From positions 20,951,501-21,015,500 of the forward strand of contig NC_135067.1 in assembly GCF_051401765.1 (NCBI RefSeq): a DNA stretch of 64,000 nt, given 5' to 3'. This DNA is from Calliopsis andreniformis (Eukaryota; Arthropoda; Insecta; Hymenoptera; Andrenidae). The position numbers were made by a program, and so were the translations under genes. Of the stretch, positions 13,000 to 26,407 are shown piece by piece (the first letter of the stretch is position 1; each line of letters opens with the position of its first letter). The notes below the pieces were generated by a model. It saw nothing but the letters and a program-made list of their open reading frames with translations, did no database searches and was not told where the DNA came from.

Positions 13000-15244
13000 T
13001 AAATTAAAATTAAATTTCTTCTTCAATTTTTTCTAAATTTAAACAGTTTTCTCGCAACTATAAATACTAATGCCATTTCAAACAGACCGTCAAAGATTAT
13101 ACTACTAACGTAGTCGTGACTGAATAAATTACACGTTGCAATAAATTCCGTGAATGCGTACGATTAATTACAGAGCGTCGACGAAGCCCGTACAATTTAT
13201 GATAGCAACCGAACATATTGTTATTGCGCTTTGCTCAAATGATGCCAGCATTTGCCAAAATTTTCCCCGAACCTGTTCAGATTAAAGCGGAATGGAATTT
13301 GAAGCGCAAGAAACTCTGGAAGTTTTTCCAAATGAGAAATAATCAGTAGAAGAAAACGGGGGCAAGATAACTACTTGTAAATCTACTTCAAAAAACGGAA
13401 GTCCTCAGAAAATGAGAGGATTTCTAGACGCATAACACATTTGCCAGTGTCTGACCAAGGATTTCTCGTTCCCCTAGTTGCCACGGACTCCGAAGAATTC
13501 CAAGACGATTCTCCTTAGAAACAACAAAGTTTTCACATCGCAAGAAAGGATCGACCAGCATTCCATTCGAGTCTCCGCATTACAGTGCTCGCGGAACTAA
13601 AGCATTACATCGATATAACATTACCGGCTGTCCTATTTCTCTTCCGCGAGTCTTTGTCTCCTGAGAGGCTCGTTTCCAGCTATCGTGCGCTATTCGATTA
13701 CGATTTCTTCCCCGGAACCACGCTCTCCCATTATCTCAGAAAAGCGCAAAGGAACGAACGCAACGATGTAAGCCTCGTAAAGAGGTAATTCTAATGAAAA
13801 CGAACTTTGGCGTCTCCGTGAAGGCATCAGAAAAATCGCGAGAGACGCGAGGCATTTCGCCAGAGATGAAATAACGCCGAGAGAAATATTTTCTGGTTGG
13901 GCGTGCTCTCCTCGTTGGGGAATTGAGACGTACGTGATGCAAAAATGCATCCTAGCGCGCTCGTGATTTCGCGAGCACGTTGAGAGACTTGCCACGGCGG
14001 AAGCGAGCAAGGGGCGTGGGAGGAGGCGCGAAAAATGCGAGGGGCGACGATGTGTCGGTTCCATGGAAATTCGCGGCAGATAGGGAGCGGTGAAATAGGA
14101 GGACAATACGGTGCTTCCGTAGGACTTCTATAAATTGGTAGCAGGACAATTCAGTGCAGTCTGGTTACAACTGGCTAATCTAATTTGGTCTCTGTAGAAT
14201 TTCCAGTGCCTCGTGGCCCGCGAAACGGAGAGAGACCAGGTTTACGGCTGCGTTCACAATGCCAGCCGACCTTGTCGATCAAACGCCCAGCTAATGTGAC
14301 GCGCGTCGCACCCCTCGAAGGTCCTAACTGGCACAACAAGTCTGGCTAATGAAGACGCCTCGAGTTCTCGGAGCAGGACGCCTGGTTAGACACAGTGGCT
14401 CGCTCAAGCGACCGACAACACGCGTGGATAAACTGCATAATAATCGTGAAAATAGCGTTTGTCATCGCGACAGCGGCCGCAATTCCAGGAACACGCGCGT
14501 TGCGTCGCTTCATCATTCGTGGAAATGGAATTACGAGCCGCGATAAATTGGAAACTGGAGGGAAGTTAAACGAGCTGAAAGAACTTTTTAAATTGCCCCG
14601 CTGTTTCTTCCCAGTATTTCACTCGCCACGGCTCTCCTTCGAACGGTTTTCAAGCGACGCGTCGAAGACGATTCGCGAGAGAGTAATTATTGGAACTGAT
14701 AACTGAAGCGCATTGAAAGCCGTGAAAAATTGTTATCTCTAACGAACCTGTGAAATAACGAGAACATACCTACGTATGCGTCTTCCGCTAATGAACTTTT
14801 CTCCAAGCGTCCCGTAATTCACGATGAAGTGAGATGTATGTAGGACCGTTTAACTTTACTTCGTTACCGTGCTGTTACTCATTCCCCTTTATATTTTTAA
14901 CGGAAAATATTTTTAACCGAACGATTAAATGGAAAAGTTCGCTCTAGCCAGACAGAAACTTCAAATTCAATTACCATGTTACAGGAGAAACCATTGAACG
15001 TCTCGAGCCATGATGTAGTCACAATAACAACGGTGAAACGTGTTGAAATTCTGTAGCAACGATCTTCTGGGATACGCTACGAATACATGAACAAAATCAC
15101 GAGGCACGCCTGCATAATAGTATGCAGAAATAATAACAGATAAAATGGGAAATTAAAATTAACATACTCTATTAAATATGTGCGCAGCGATTCTTCATAA
15201 ACTAACTGGGTCTATATCGAAAGACGATATTTCTTACAATTTTC
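13000..15244. other. Non-coding stretch; enhancer-like and CpG-rich parts
   Basis: 13090-13260 is an ATTA-rich, stop-rich block resembling a conserved non-coding element. 13560-14700 is CpG-rich and open in several overlapping frames on both strands (up to 138 codons), with Arg/Ser-rich translations and no domain. TATAAATT at 14129 lies only 24 bp before a TCAGT at 14151, too close for a normal TATA/initiator pair. Confidence 0.45.
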
Positions 15245-15264
15245 CACGATTCTTTAGAATCGTG
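15245..15264. repeat. Near-perfect 20-bp palindrome
   Basis: CACGATTCT and AGAATCGTG are exact reverse complements separated by TT. It could be a dimeric protein-binding site or a small cruciform. About one such event per window is plausible by chance. Confidence 0.55.
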
Positions 15265-17548
15265 TCTACCAGACATTGTAAAATACGTGTGGATACGAAT
15301 GAAAGGCAGAGGCACGATTTAAGCACGAATCATCGTTGAATAAGACATATCTCGGTACTTACCAATTTTTCATAGGCAACCCTGGAGGATTTAGATCTCG
15401 ATATTTCGTCGACATAAGGAATGATATATGTCGAAGTTTCCGCGGACGCTCTGTTCGTGTGATGCGCGCGAAATACCGAATGTACGCGAGCTCATGAAAG
15501 ATTTATGCTCGCGGAAACGCGGCGACGAGACATCCAGAAACCTCGTCTTTGGGAATCAATTCTGGAAGGAGCTGGCAACGTCTACGCGACAACTATTAAG
15601 CCATCCAGGAGCCCTGGCAGCGTTCACAAATGCGCTCAGAACCATCAGTTACCTTCCAATAGGCCACGCACGGAATAATATGCAACGTGACACTCTTGCT
15701 GGCGTATCGGACAATAATTCCTGACCAGGTATCTGCATAATATAACGCCGCTACTGGCTAGAGATGCAACTCGATTCAATGCTCGTGTTTCGAATACATT
15801 TGTCGACTACTGCTTTCGAGAGAGATATGTCGGACCAGCCTGTTCGTGGAGATGAAGGATCGTGAAACTTATGATTCCCAACCAAGAAATTCGTGCAGCA
15901 ATCCCCGATCGATTTCGGTGATTGCATCGAGTTGCGAATGACTTCCTTCTGGTATGTAATGCACTCCGAGGAAGAGGGTGATAATATACAAAACAGTTAT
16001 CTTCTCTCTATTTCAACAGAAGAAATAGTGGCTAGTATTCCTGCTTCATGGATATTACGTAATTTTCAATGGATTATAATTCATAGGGTGGAGTACAGTG
16101 GACTTCCCCAGGAAGATAATGCGAAAGTTTCCTCCTGGCTCCACCGCTCACAACGAAGATATTTACTGGTCGTAAATCTCCTCGATCGTTTCATTCTATT
16201 CGTCGCAGGCATGTGCTTATTGACTTTTATTGGCAAATGGGGGTGTTTTACGAGGCCTCAGCACGCGGGTTTTTAATCGTCCTTTCTAACTCAAATTTGT
16301 ATCTCTGTTAAGCCATCTCGATTGAGGTACAGCCATCTCTATTAAGATTCTAAAAGCTACGGCTCAAAGACGGGAAATGTATTAAGTTAAAGTAGTTACA
16401 TGAAAGTTACAATTTCTTCTGCGTTTGCCAATGGCCATCTAGCTCAGCCACCGCAAGACCAAGCGTAAAGCATAATCCAGCGTGAGGTGCGAACGAGAAG
16501 AGCGCGTCGAAAACTCCTCAGGCGATACGTCAGTCTCTTATAAGTCTTCGTGGAGTGTAATCGCCTCGACGGTTGAACAAAGTAAAGCGACGAAGGTCGG
16601 CGGAAGGCCGGAGAATTAACGTTTCGCGCGGCGAGAAGGCGCGGGCAAAATTGGCGGTGATTAGATTTAATAAGCCCGTCGGGAGTCCCGCGACGCCGAC
16701 GTGCAATTTGCCACGACGCCGTAGCGTCTTAGAATCACCTATCTCCGAACTGAGAAGTGGTTTCGTTCGCTTACCCCGCGACACTCCCTGCAACTCTATC
16801 TCTTCTACTAATAGAGAAGCTCGGTCGTTTCAGAAACAAGCTTAAAAGAATATTCGCTACGCCGCCTAATTGGGACAGGCTCGCAAGTGTCTCGGGCAAA
16901 AGAATCACGTGGACTGTTTGCAATTAAGTCTGAGATAATATCGACAAGGGTTGCTAATTACGTGAAATATTTTCTAGTAAAGCGTCCACTGTTTTGTCGC
17001 ACTTTCAGTCGCATTGTAAGTCGACACACAGAAACTCACGTTTTACCAATTTCCTAGTAATCATCTCAAAACTCAGGCAGTTCGGTGAATGGAGTAGAGA
17101 CTCGCAAAATTGGTGATAATTAAATTTAATAAGTTCAGAGAAGTTTCGACATGAGACATAACGTGCGCAAGCATGGAGTGAAATTCCTGGGGAACCTTAT
17201 TACTGCAATTGCCTCATTAATAGTCTCTACATAGGCTTTGCAATTTGAAGAGTGTCGAATACGAACAGTATCGAGCTTTCTTCTTAATTACACATCACTA
17301 TTTTAATAGAACAGTAAATCTCATCATATGCACTTCAAATTTGCTATAGTTATATAAACCTATTAAAAATTGGGACCACAAATCGAAGGAGTAAAATTTT
17401 CGTTAAATATTTACCTCATTTATTAACGACTGATTTCCTCCTTGTGTTAAGTACCTACTACTACTTCACTTAGTACTACTTCACCCTAATCTTATGAACC
17501 TTCTGTCTTTCTCGGGTATCTCACATAGCTGTTGTTTTTTACTGTCCG
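15265..17548. other. Non-coding stretch, no gene seen
   Basis: Holds frames of 98 codons (15428-15724, +) and 127 codons (15893-16276, +) with no recognisable domain. At 16530-16845 both strands are open in a GC-rich patch. CATT|GTAAGT near 17013 resembles a donor close to a TTCAGTC initiator-like word, but the two are too close to define an exon. The last 250 bases are AT-rich. Confidence 0.45.
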
Positions 17549-18169
17549 CTATATTTTACTAGCGTATATTAAGCTGGTCTTCATCTTTCCCATTCTCGCG
17601 TTTACGACTGAAGCTTCTTTTTGCCTAGAGAAAAGCAAGCGAATTGTACGCTGTAAGATACAATAACCTGCAAAATCTTGTCTGCGTACATTCGCGCCAG
17701 CGAAGAGATTACGTCGCCGAGGTAAATTTACGGGCTCTAAGTAATCTCGTCGAAGAAACTTTTGGACGAATTTTACAACGCAACGCAGCAGCCACGCGAT
17801 CCGAGATATCGCGCGCAATTCAACGAGTATAACAATTGCTTTCATGGAAGAGAGGTGTCTTCCTAAATTCTGGACATAATATTGATTCGGGCGACTATTG
17901 TGTTTGCGGTTTAATCTCGAACCCGTTGAAATTCTGATTGATAGCTTGTTAGCATGAAAGCAGTGCGTCGAACGGATGGCATTGTGTTCTCCATTTGCAA
18001 ATGAGTTCATCAGAGCACGACATGAAGCTTTCAATGGCAAGAAGACCGTAATGACGAGCTTAGAAAGAAGAGATAGTACTCCGTATTTCCTGGTCTTTTT
18101 TCCCGTGTCAAGATAACCTGAAGAGATTTTAGAAAAGTTTCTGTAGGAAGAGGTAGCTGAGGATTTCAA
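17549..18169 (-). other. Unusually long unassigned open frame (206 codons)
   Basis: This is the longest stop-free run noticed in the window. It opens with TTG; the first ATG is at codon 54, so an ATG-initiated product would be about 153 residues. The translation is strongly basic, poor in acidic residues and rich in Ser/Leu/Arg, with two hydrophobic patches (about residues 31-47 and 110-130). I see no domain, catalytic motif or transposon signature. Acid-poor, Arg/Ser-rich composition is typical of chance frames. A diverged pseudogene or an orphan gene cannot be excluded. Confidence 0.12.
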
Positions 18170-19291
18170 ATGCGAAGCTTACAATTAGAGCATGATATTC
18201 TCTCAAGGAAAAAGGAAACATGTCTGGCCATAAAGGAATATTTTCACGGAAACGAATGGCAAATCCGGTGATCCCCGAACAAGAAGAAACTTTTAATTGG
18301 TGGCCCAATTATCTCAGCAGCGAGCGAGGTCACAGAAGCACCCCAAAGCTACGGATGTCTTTCTCATTCTCCCCTCGGTGCGAAGATAAACTTTTCTTCG
18401 CGCCCGTTATTTCTGTTGCGACGTGAACTTCGTGTTTTCCCGTGTGACGTGACGCGCACACTATCCTTTGATCGCACAACTTTCATCTCGCGTGCCTGCG
18501 AACGATTCCTACTCCCATGACCAATTAAAAAGTCGAAACTTACTAATGATATCGAGTTAACAAACTTAGATTAATCGTCGACTGTAATTGAAAAAACTTA
18601 TCACCATTGAACGATGTGGACTCGATAAAGTAGTACACGTTTTAATCTGTTTTTAGAAGAGTATAGATATAGATTCATGTAGTTGAATTCTAATGATACC
18701 ATCACTCAATATGTTCTGCATAGTCTTTTCAATTTTCTGAATTCAGTAGTAAGGTTTTAAGCAAGGTCTACATCTTGACGGTAACATTTCGCCACAGATG
18801 TCGACAAAATTAAGCAGATTTCGCGAGTCAAAGAAACGTGGTCGACGTTTCTATAGGATGTAAGCTTTCGAAGCAAAAGTCGTGATTCGGCTAACCCTAC
18901 GTAAAGGCTAGCACACAGAGGGTGGATGGTACGTGCACCGAGGGTGTGTACAAAGGAACAGGCCGAGTTGGGTAATGGAAGCCAAGAAAGTTCAGGGTTC
19001 AAATTCGTTTCGTCCCTCTCTGGGCTGGACATGCAGACAACAAAGCGCCCTCGGTGCACCCTCTCTTTTCCTTTCGCCGCGTTTTTTTCTCCCTGCACTG
19101 TCGAATTTCCAATCTCTTTGTGGGACGAGTGGAAACTTGAGAATAGAAGTTACCCGAGGGGTGCAGACTCAGTTAGAAGTTTAGCGGGGGAGACCACCGA
19201 AAATGACATTTCAGCAAAGGTGACGACCGAAGGAAGTCCATCGTTGCATCTTGCACGGTTGCGCCTTTTCGGTTCGAGATACGTTGATTAC
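18170..19291. other. Non-coding stretch with overlapping open frames
   Basis: An ATG-started frame of 183 codons runs on the + strand from 18926 to 19477, through the TTTG microsatellite. A second frame (18933-19184, +) and one on the - strand (18757-19098) overlap it. The translation has no domain, and its Cys/Leu/Phe-rich segment is simply the translated microsatellite. I do not call a gene. Confidence 0.4.
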
Positions 19292-19335
19292 TTTGTTTGT
19301 TTGTTTGTTTGCTTGCTTGCTCGTTTGTTTGTTCG
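19292..19335. repeat. TTTG/CTTG microsatellite
   Basis: Tandem 4-bp units: about five TTTG, then three CTTG/CTCG variants, then TTTG again. Imperfect units in the middle suggest an older array. Confidence 0.9.
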
Positions 19336-20472
19336 CAGCGGCGAGTCCGAGCTAAATCACGTATTGCAGATTATTCATCCCACCTCGCACATCGAGGAGG
19401 TATTTAAAGGACCATTATTTGCGACTAATCGGGGTACGTTATCCGTGAATAATGGCGTTTCAATGGAATCCATTTAAGCTTAATTTTGCGTGAAGCACAC
19501 GAACCGGTATCAATCGTTTAATTTTCTGAACTTCGTAACTCAATTTCAAATACCTGATTACGATCGAATGGGAAGCCAATGGGAAATACCGTATTTTGAG
19601 AAATGAATTCTTTCATCGGAATCGATCTCAGTCAATTTGCTCGCTTTATCTTTCGCCTCTGATAAGCTATTCGCGGATGGTAAAGTTCTGGGATAGTCAA
19701 TATCGGAAACGATAAATTCATCGCATTGCCAATCTTCTGAATTGTTTATTTGACGATCTTCTGTTGATTTTCGTTCATCTATTGTTTTTATTCTCTGGGA
19801 TTAAAACCTGTCACGGCACTGTCAACAATTCAATCACGTATCGTACTTAATCTTTAAAATCACGTTGAATACGTAATAACTATTTCGATTGAAAAATTCA
19901 TTTATTTCGACGAAATATTTATATCGTCTGCTCCACAGACAAATACGTGCAGTTCGTTTCCGACCGACGATTAACGATGCTGACGTGTTATACGAGAAAA
20001 ATTTCGACTGAAATTTCCCCGAATTAAAATGAAATTCACTAAAGGAATTTACTATCCTTATCTGTTTAATAGTCAACCATATACCATCGACTCAATGGTG
20101 TAACTGTTATAAATCTTTCACTACAAAATTATCATATTAACAGTTCTGTTTATTAATTTGTCTCGCGACAACATTAAATCACGCAATATACGTATAATAC
20201 GAACTGTTAAAAATCTTTACAATATCTGACTCCTCGTAGTTGCAATTGTTATAACAAGCAGATATCAAAAGCTGTGGTCCTAGACAATCCAAATAACATA
20301 CTGCCATGTCATTGCACTGTCCGCCATAGCCAACCCTGTCGAAGGGGACGTGAATAAACTGTTAAGGGTCACTTGAAACGAATCGAGTAGTCCGCCAATG
20401 AAAAGGATCTGGGAAAGAGTTACGTCGAGTAGATCGATAATTGACGTTCGATATGACACGCACGCGAGAGGC
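19336..20472. other. Non-coding AT-rich stretch, no gene seen
   Basis: Stop-rich in all frames, with AT-rich parts at about 19730-20240. No repeat or exon-like feature was noticed. Confidence 0.55.
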
Positions 20473-20496
20473 ATTGACGGTCAGTCAACCGTCAAT
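20473..20496. repeat. Perfect hairpin, 9-bp stem
   Basis: ATTGACGGT, loop CAGTCA, then ACCGTCAAT. The loop carries a TCAGTC word that resembles an insect initiator, but no TATA box lies at the expected distance upstream. Confidence 0.55.
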
Positions 20497-21200
20497 GGGA
20501 CGAGAACCACCATGAAAGGGAGGCTGGACGAAGAAACAACCTGATGGGCGGGACAGTGAGGGAGGGATTGAAGGGGTGAGGGGCCCAGAGGCTGTTGGTC
20601 GTTTATCTCGGCTCATAAACGCACGATTTCACGGACAATTTTGCAAATTGGAAAGCTGACCGCGATCGTGGGATTTCAAAATTCTCTGGGTCGAAGGTCG
20701 TGCAGTGGTGCTCGTCCCATGTCTCATCCTGTCTCTTCGCATCTCTTTCTTACGCAATTTTTTGTAGCGGGGATGGACGCTGGGCGTCGGTGGAAAATCC
20801 GACGGCGACGCTGGCTCATCGGGACGCAGGCACCGTCGCGACCGAGTTTACAAACGGGCCGAGTCGGAAAAGAGGATTACTTTGAAAGGCGTGCCGCCGC
20901 CAGGAACCTTACACGGCATCGCACCGCGACATTTAATCTTCGTGTAGAACAAAGTATCGTAACGGGGGATTAGGTGTACGCGTGAATTTAATTTTTCATG
21001 GGGCCGCGATTCGAGCCGCGCTTTGGCCCCCTTTTCTGTCTCAGAAGGGAGGAAAGTCAGAGTCCTCTTGCTCCCCCATCTTTAGTCCAGAGGATTTTGT
21101 TTCAAGCACCAAGGGGGAGCTCGTGCAAAATCTTTGAACCGTTTTATATTGTGTTGTGAACTTCCTACCTGCGTTGTCTTCCAAAAGAGATCGAGTGTAA
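20497..21200. other. CpG-rich non-coding block
   Basis: A G-rich + strand segment (20510-20600) is followed by a CpG-rich part open on the + strand from 20641 to 20973 (110 codons starting with TTG, Arg-rich, no domain). It may be promoter-associated or an enhancer, but no transcript signal is visible. Confidence 0.35.
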
Positions 21201-24200
21201 GAAGTTAAAATTCTCTCAACTTGAGAAAGTTACGCAGTGGAGCACCGGAAATATTAATTGTTTCGCACAGGGGACAAAATCGCCAATAATTCGTAGGGTA
21301 GGCTTCCTTGGCCTCATTCCTCTTTCGTATTTTAATATCGCTCTTATTGTACAGGTTATCATAATATTTATTCGGTAGCAAAAGGAAGTTCCGTTATGAC
21401 AGCGAGCTTAATCCCGTTTTAACTTGCAGCGAACTTGTACATTAAAACGGTATTAGCGAGATGCGATACATTAACGGGATATTAGCCGTGGGCAAAGAGC
21501 GCGAAGCTCGGATAAAGTACCTAAGACTTTGTCCAGCAAGTTTTACTTGTTATATGTTTTAGCGAGTGGAAGAATGAAGTAGAGCGTAAAAATCTTTTCT
21601 CGAAAAAGGTCGATTATAAGGATTTGCAGCATACATCATTGCTGGAATAAAGCTTCTTAGCGGAATCACTAGCGTGGCGCATATTTAAACATGGTCACTG
21701 ATAATCTGCTGCCGAAAATATGAAATTTATGCAATAATCGTCGGAAGAGGAAACTATCTCTCGACTAAATTAATAAAGAGCATACCGTGTTTGCAGTGTT
21801 GTAGTATTTATTGAAAGAATTTCTACTAAAGTTAACTTATAGTAGAGTTCAGTGAACACTAATGACCGTAATAGATGGTATTTTGGCCGAATTGGATGAA
21901 AGGAGATAGAGTAGTGAAGAACTAAATAGGTTTTTGTGCTTTGGAGAACAGCAAAGTTTTATTTCCGCGGAAATAATATATTTGGGAGTATCCTTTTGTA
22001 TCCACGCCTATTTCTGATTACGATTAAAAATTTCATAGGATGAACGTCCTTTAAAAAGTACCTCTGCAGACAGAAAGTATAGAACACGAAACCGTAACTC
22101 TTGTCGCATACAATTTCCTTTGAGGGAGAACGGTCGCGGTTTATTGAAATATTCATTATCATTTTTTTACGTCTCCGGAGGAAAAATGTCCCGACATTAA
22201 TTCTACGCTCACCCCACGCGACCGTCGTCGCAAACCTTTGATTCACGATAAGTACAAGAACCAACCCCCGCTTAGGCTCACCCTCTGATGGCTGTGATTA
22301 CGTTCCGAGTCTTACACAAGAAAAAGACGACGCCTTCGTAGTTGTGAACCTTGTAACTAACTATTCTTAGGAAGATATAATCTCGATTGAAGTACCTGTA
22401 AATGATAGTCATAAATTATTTGTACAATATCCTACAAATCCTGTCTGAAGTACCGTATACTTACTTCTCAATGCGTTGAAACTTATAACACGTTCAAATT
22501 TTTTATTTCAAACACCAATAGAGAAATTCTATATAAAGTTCATATAACACCAGGACGTACATTTATGTACGTCATTGTAAATGACTGAAATTTTTCCCAA
22601 TGTCGCGAAATAGTTCCTCGAAAATGGACGTATATTTCTTTTCTACGGCTATGACACGAGCCCATGACAAAAGCAGCAACATCCCCCAACGGCGCCTCCC
22701 CTACCTACAAAAGTTACACTTTCAGCGTACTCCGTTGCGCTCGACACCGTTCGCGGCGAGTTCTCCATAATTTATCGGCGTTATTCGCGTCGTTTCGAGT
22801 ATACTTTGCCGTCGTTTTAGAGCCGGTTATCGATCGATGCCGCTGGCACATACACGCGTAAGAAATTAATTTCGTATGCACCCTTCCAACGCGGGACGAG
22901 GATAAGTGAATCGCAGGACGAGATAGACTCGCTGTTGTCATCCTGTCTGGACCTCCAAACTTTTAACGATCATTTCTTACTCCATTGTATTTCCTTCGTT
23001 TCAAAATTCGAACATCCTAAAAATTGCAATGATATAGAGTCTATCGTTTATTTTTGATTTTATGGAGTACGCAGTAGTTAATAAATTTCTTCGATTTACC
23101 AGATCTATGCAATATTGTGTAGTATACCTATCCTCGATTTTACGGTAAAATTTTCAATCCATTGGGGTTCGATTTGCTGGTAGCTGCTAAAGTAGAGAAG
23201 AGTCGAGGTTCAATAATTTGCAGAACTTACTGAGCACTCTCGCGCCTCTGTATACACTGAAATTTCCGGACTAGCGCATATAGTGTGCAAATACGAGCGT
23301 TTTCGCGTGAATCCAGCATGGATTAAGAAGAAATTTCATCTATCAGAATCCTTTTAAAATGACTACACTCTTCTATCGAGATTACGAGCAATCGAGAGTA
23401 CGATGAAGTTTGATATTCATACCGTGGCGAACGAATGATACCGCAGATTGGACGAGTAAAGCAAATTTGATTCGATATGATTAAAGTAAAAATCACATCA
23501 GGCTGTTGATAAAAGGTCAACTTGCATACGACTACTATTACTCGCTGTTACTCGCTCGAACCTTGTCCTGTATATCCGATTACGTGCTTCTTAGCCGCGT
23601 TTAAGAATAGGGAGCAAGCCGAAGAAATAGGAGCTTCTAGGATCCATTATAGTATTCTGCAAAGAGATTCTTTCCGTTGCTGGCTGTTAATGCCACGCTT
23701 CAGAATACAATGGTTTGATCTCCTCTGTTTGGGAATAGAAGCATCGTTCTCCGGCAGACTCTCATTGCTGGTATTTACTAGTAGTTTCCTGTCCAACCGG
23801 ATATCAGAAACGCTTCACCGCTTCGTCCGTGAATCACATGCCCTCTGGCGGAGCTAATTTTGTTCTCTGTGGTTAATTGTGCAAATACCGTCTAAGCCAT
23901 CCACTTGGTTACAAGTATTAAATCGTTCAAGTTACCGCCTTTAAATTCCATTTCTAATAACTAGAAGAATAGGAATTGGACCGAATGAGAACATCTGCTT
24001 TATAAAGTTTTTACAAATTGATCGAGTGATTGCAATTGAATTTCGTTAGTTATACAGATAGATCAAGTTTATTAAATAGTCGTTTTGCAAGGATAATGAA
24101 TAATATTTTACGAATGCATGAATAGGAGAGTGGTCGCACAGCTTCGCCTCCAGATGCATAGGTAGCTCCTTAGCGAAATGGAATCTGGTTAGTGGACGAT

Positions 24201-24560
24201 GATGGATGAACACGTGGAATAGAAAATCTTGGCTACGAACAAAGCGTACGGCAGCAAGGTATTACACGAAGACGACGAGGAAAGGAGGTTAAAGTAAAAA
24301 TGACGGGTGGTATGAATTATTGCCGCAGACGCCCGTGGCTTCCAATCCATCCTCGCGGTCTCCTATGCGACCAGGCTGTCCTACATGAAATTGCAGTAGT
24401 CTATATGAATTTTACGGTTTTTCACGCCGCATGATATGAAGCACCGTCTTCTCTTCGAAAAATATCTGTAAGTTGTCGTAACATATGACACATGGCATAT
24501 TCATTTTTCTACTCTACTTGTCCGTAGTCTCGTAAATACTCTTCATAATTAATCACCTAA
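21201..24560. other. Non-coding stretch, no gene seen
   Basis: About 3.3 kb of mixed DNA with short frames (101 codons at 21959-22264, -; 111 codons at 23522-23857, +) lacking domains. It contains one near-perfect palindrome at 22554-22573, listed separately. Confidence 0.55.
22554..22573. repeat. Near-perfect 20-bp palindrome with ACGT cores
   Basis: GACGTACAT, spacer TT, then ATGTACGTC, exact reverse complements. Each arm carries a GACGT half-site like those of bZIP/CREB-type factors, but that reading is speculative. Confidence 0.5.
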
Positions 24561-25060
24561 ATTTCAAAAAATTTAAACGAACATTGTCAACCATAACGAT
24601 TACGTTTTTAATATCGACTAGTCAGTTACCTCCAACGCGTGTTCGCATGACAAGTCTCAATTCTTTAATTCGTTTGCCTGGTCGCTGGCAGGTTATTTGA
24701 CGTACTCATTAATTAGTCAACAGCGCAGACTCAAATGACGCGAGCAACATGGAGGTTCCATTAAAAATTTCCTACCAGTGCCAGTTCGATTTGGTGCGCG
24801 ATGGAGACGATACGATGTCGTCGTTTACGATTTATTCTTTTGCAGATTTCGCGTGTATGTGTGTACAGGTGGCAGCGAGTGAGGCGCAGCCGTTGCACCG
24901 CTAGGCTGTTTGCGAACCTGCGATTAAAGTATTAAATATTTAATAGCAGCTCGCGCATCCGCTATAAACAACTGAGTCGTTTATCGCAGACACGACTGTA
25001 CGTGGCTGCTCGTCGATGTGTTGTATTGCCGATAAATATTCCACCTTGAGAGTTTCGACG
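24561..25060. promoter_or_regulatory. Candidate conserved non-coding element
   Basis: ATTA/TTAAT-type words (CATTAATTAGTCAACAG near 24709, TAAAGTATTAAATATTTAATAG near 24925) alternate with CpG-rich patches, and no frame stays open. A TTTTGCAG acceptor-like site at about 24845 and ACAG|GTGGCA at about 24868 could frame a tiny exon, but it is too short to support. Confidence 0.2.
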
Positions 25061-26407
25061 TGTCTAGAGCGTCAGGTTGCTGTGATAATTTTATGCCAAA
25101 GAGAGAAGTTTGCATTTATTGTTGGAGAGGTGTTTGTTTCCCTATTGATGTAACATTATTTCATGAAATACAAAGAGAGCAACAATTTTATAAAAAACAA
25201 ATATTAAGTATATTATTCCTATCTGGAAAATGTGCTATAAGCTTCTTAATCCCAATGTCATTGCTAACTACTTACAAAACAATGAGCACTTGGCACCCCA
25301 GATTTCGCCCCCCCGTTACTGTCAAATCGGTCTCGCTAATCGACAGAAATCTCAGCCTATCGCCGCGCCAGTGACAAATTAATCCCCCTTAAACGATTAA
25401 TTAAAACGTGTTATAAGGCTGAACTGTCGTATCAGTGTGCCACGCGATGGCATACGACGCAGCGGACTCGATTCATCATGTTTTATGTCGCTGCCACGTC
25501 GATGATAATAAATCCCTGTCAGGGTGGTTCGGCCGAGGCGAGATGACGAAGGCAACCGTGGGGTAGGACAGGACGTAGTGGGGAAAAATGGCTCATGCTA
25601 CCGTTTCTGTTTCATCTACATTTCCCGTAGCAGGTCCAGCGCACCAGTCACCTGTCGCACACGACCATGTTCCTTTCGCCTATATTTTCCAGGGCCGTGA
25701 ATGCCGAGGAACCTATGGTAAATAATGATCTACGATGCCCTCGTGGGTTGCGAATATTCGCTCGGTGTACGGTGTACGTCGATGAAACGAAGGTGTGAGG
25801 GTATACCTATGACCCCAGCCAGTCGTGTTCACTGAACGAGACTCCGAACCCTTTTCCTTCCCTCGTGCGCTCAAAGTGCACGAGAATGTAAACCCACGAA
25901 AGGGAGGGTGCATTATCTTTCGCTTAAAATATGTTCCTAAAATCTACGCGCACTGGTTAAACCCCGCGAACTTTGGAAAATACCAAGAAATTTCATCACA
26001 GGAAAATTTGATTTCCCTTCTTCTCTGCGCAGTGTTTAATATCGTTTCATCTAGCGCGTTTATACCTTTCGATTTGCTCATTTAATATTGTCCGCTGATG
26101 GGTGTATTATTGACAACAAACGATGTCGATTAAGTCAGAGTAATAATAATGCTCATAAAATGACGCGTTAACCAATTGCAATTTATTTTCAATTTGATGG
26201 GTAGAATAGGAACGGCAGGGTAGATAGAAAATTAATGACCATGTGTTGAATCGATAAACGCAGTATGAATGGAAATTTTGGAACTTAGAGGTCTGCATTC
26301 TGCAATGAAGGAGGGGCTGTTGTGTGTTGTGGTCTCTTGGCCACGGGGATGTCAGAGGGATAAACAAAGACGGGACTTCGACTTTCGGCTTAAGGCAAGG
26401 GCAAGTC
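25061..26407. other. Non-coding stretch, no gene seen
   Basis: A 104-codon frame at 25060-25374 (+, TTG start) and overlapping frames around 25713-26085 have no domain. The frame pair at 26269-26515 lies within or just upstream of the possible exon described next. Confidence 0.45.

Noticed and set aside
13690..14106. 138-codon frame on -
   Set aside because: Overlaps two other - frames and a + frame in CpG-rich DNA, and has no recognisable domain.
14129..14160. TATAAATT with TCAGT downstream
   Set aside because: The spacing is about 24 bp, shorter than a normal TATA-initiator distance, and no coding exon follows.
18926..19477. 183-codon ATG-started open frame on +
   Set aside because: It runs through the TTTG microsatellite, which encodes its Cys/Leu/Phe-rich segment. 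Other frames overlap it on both strands, and no domain is visible.
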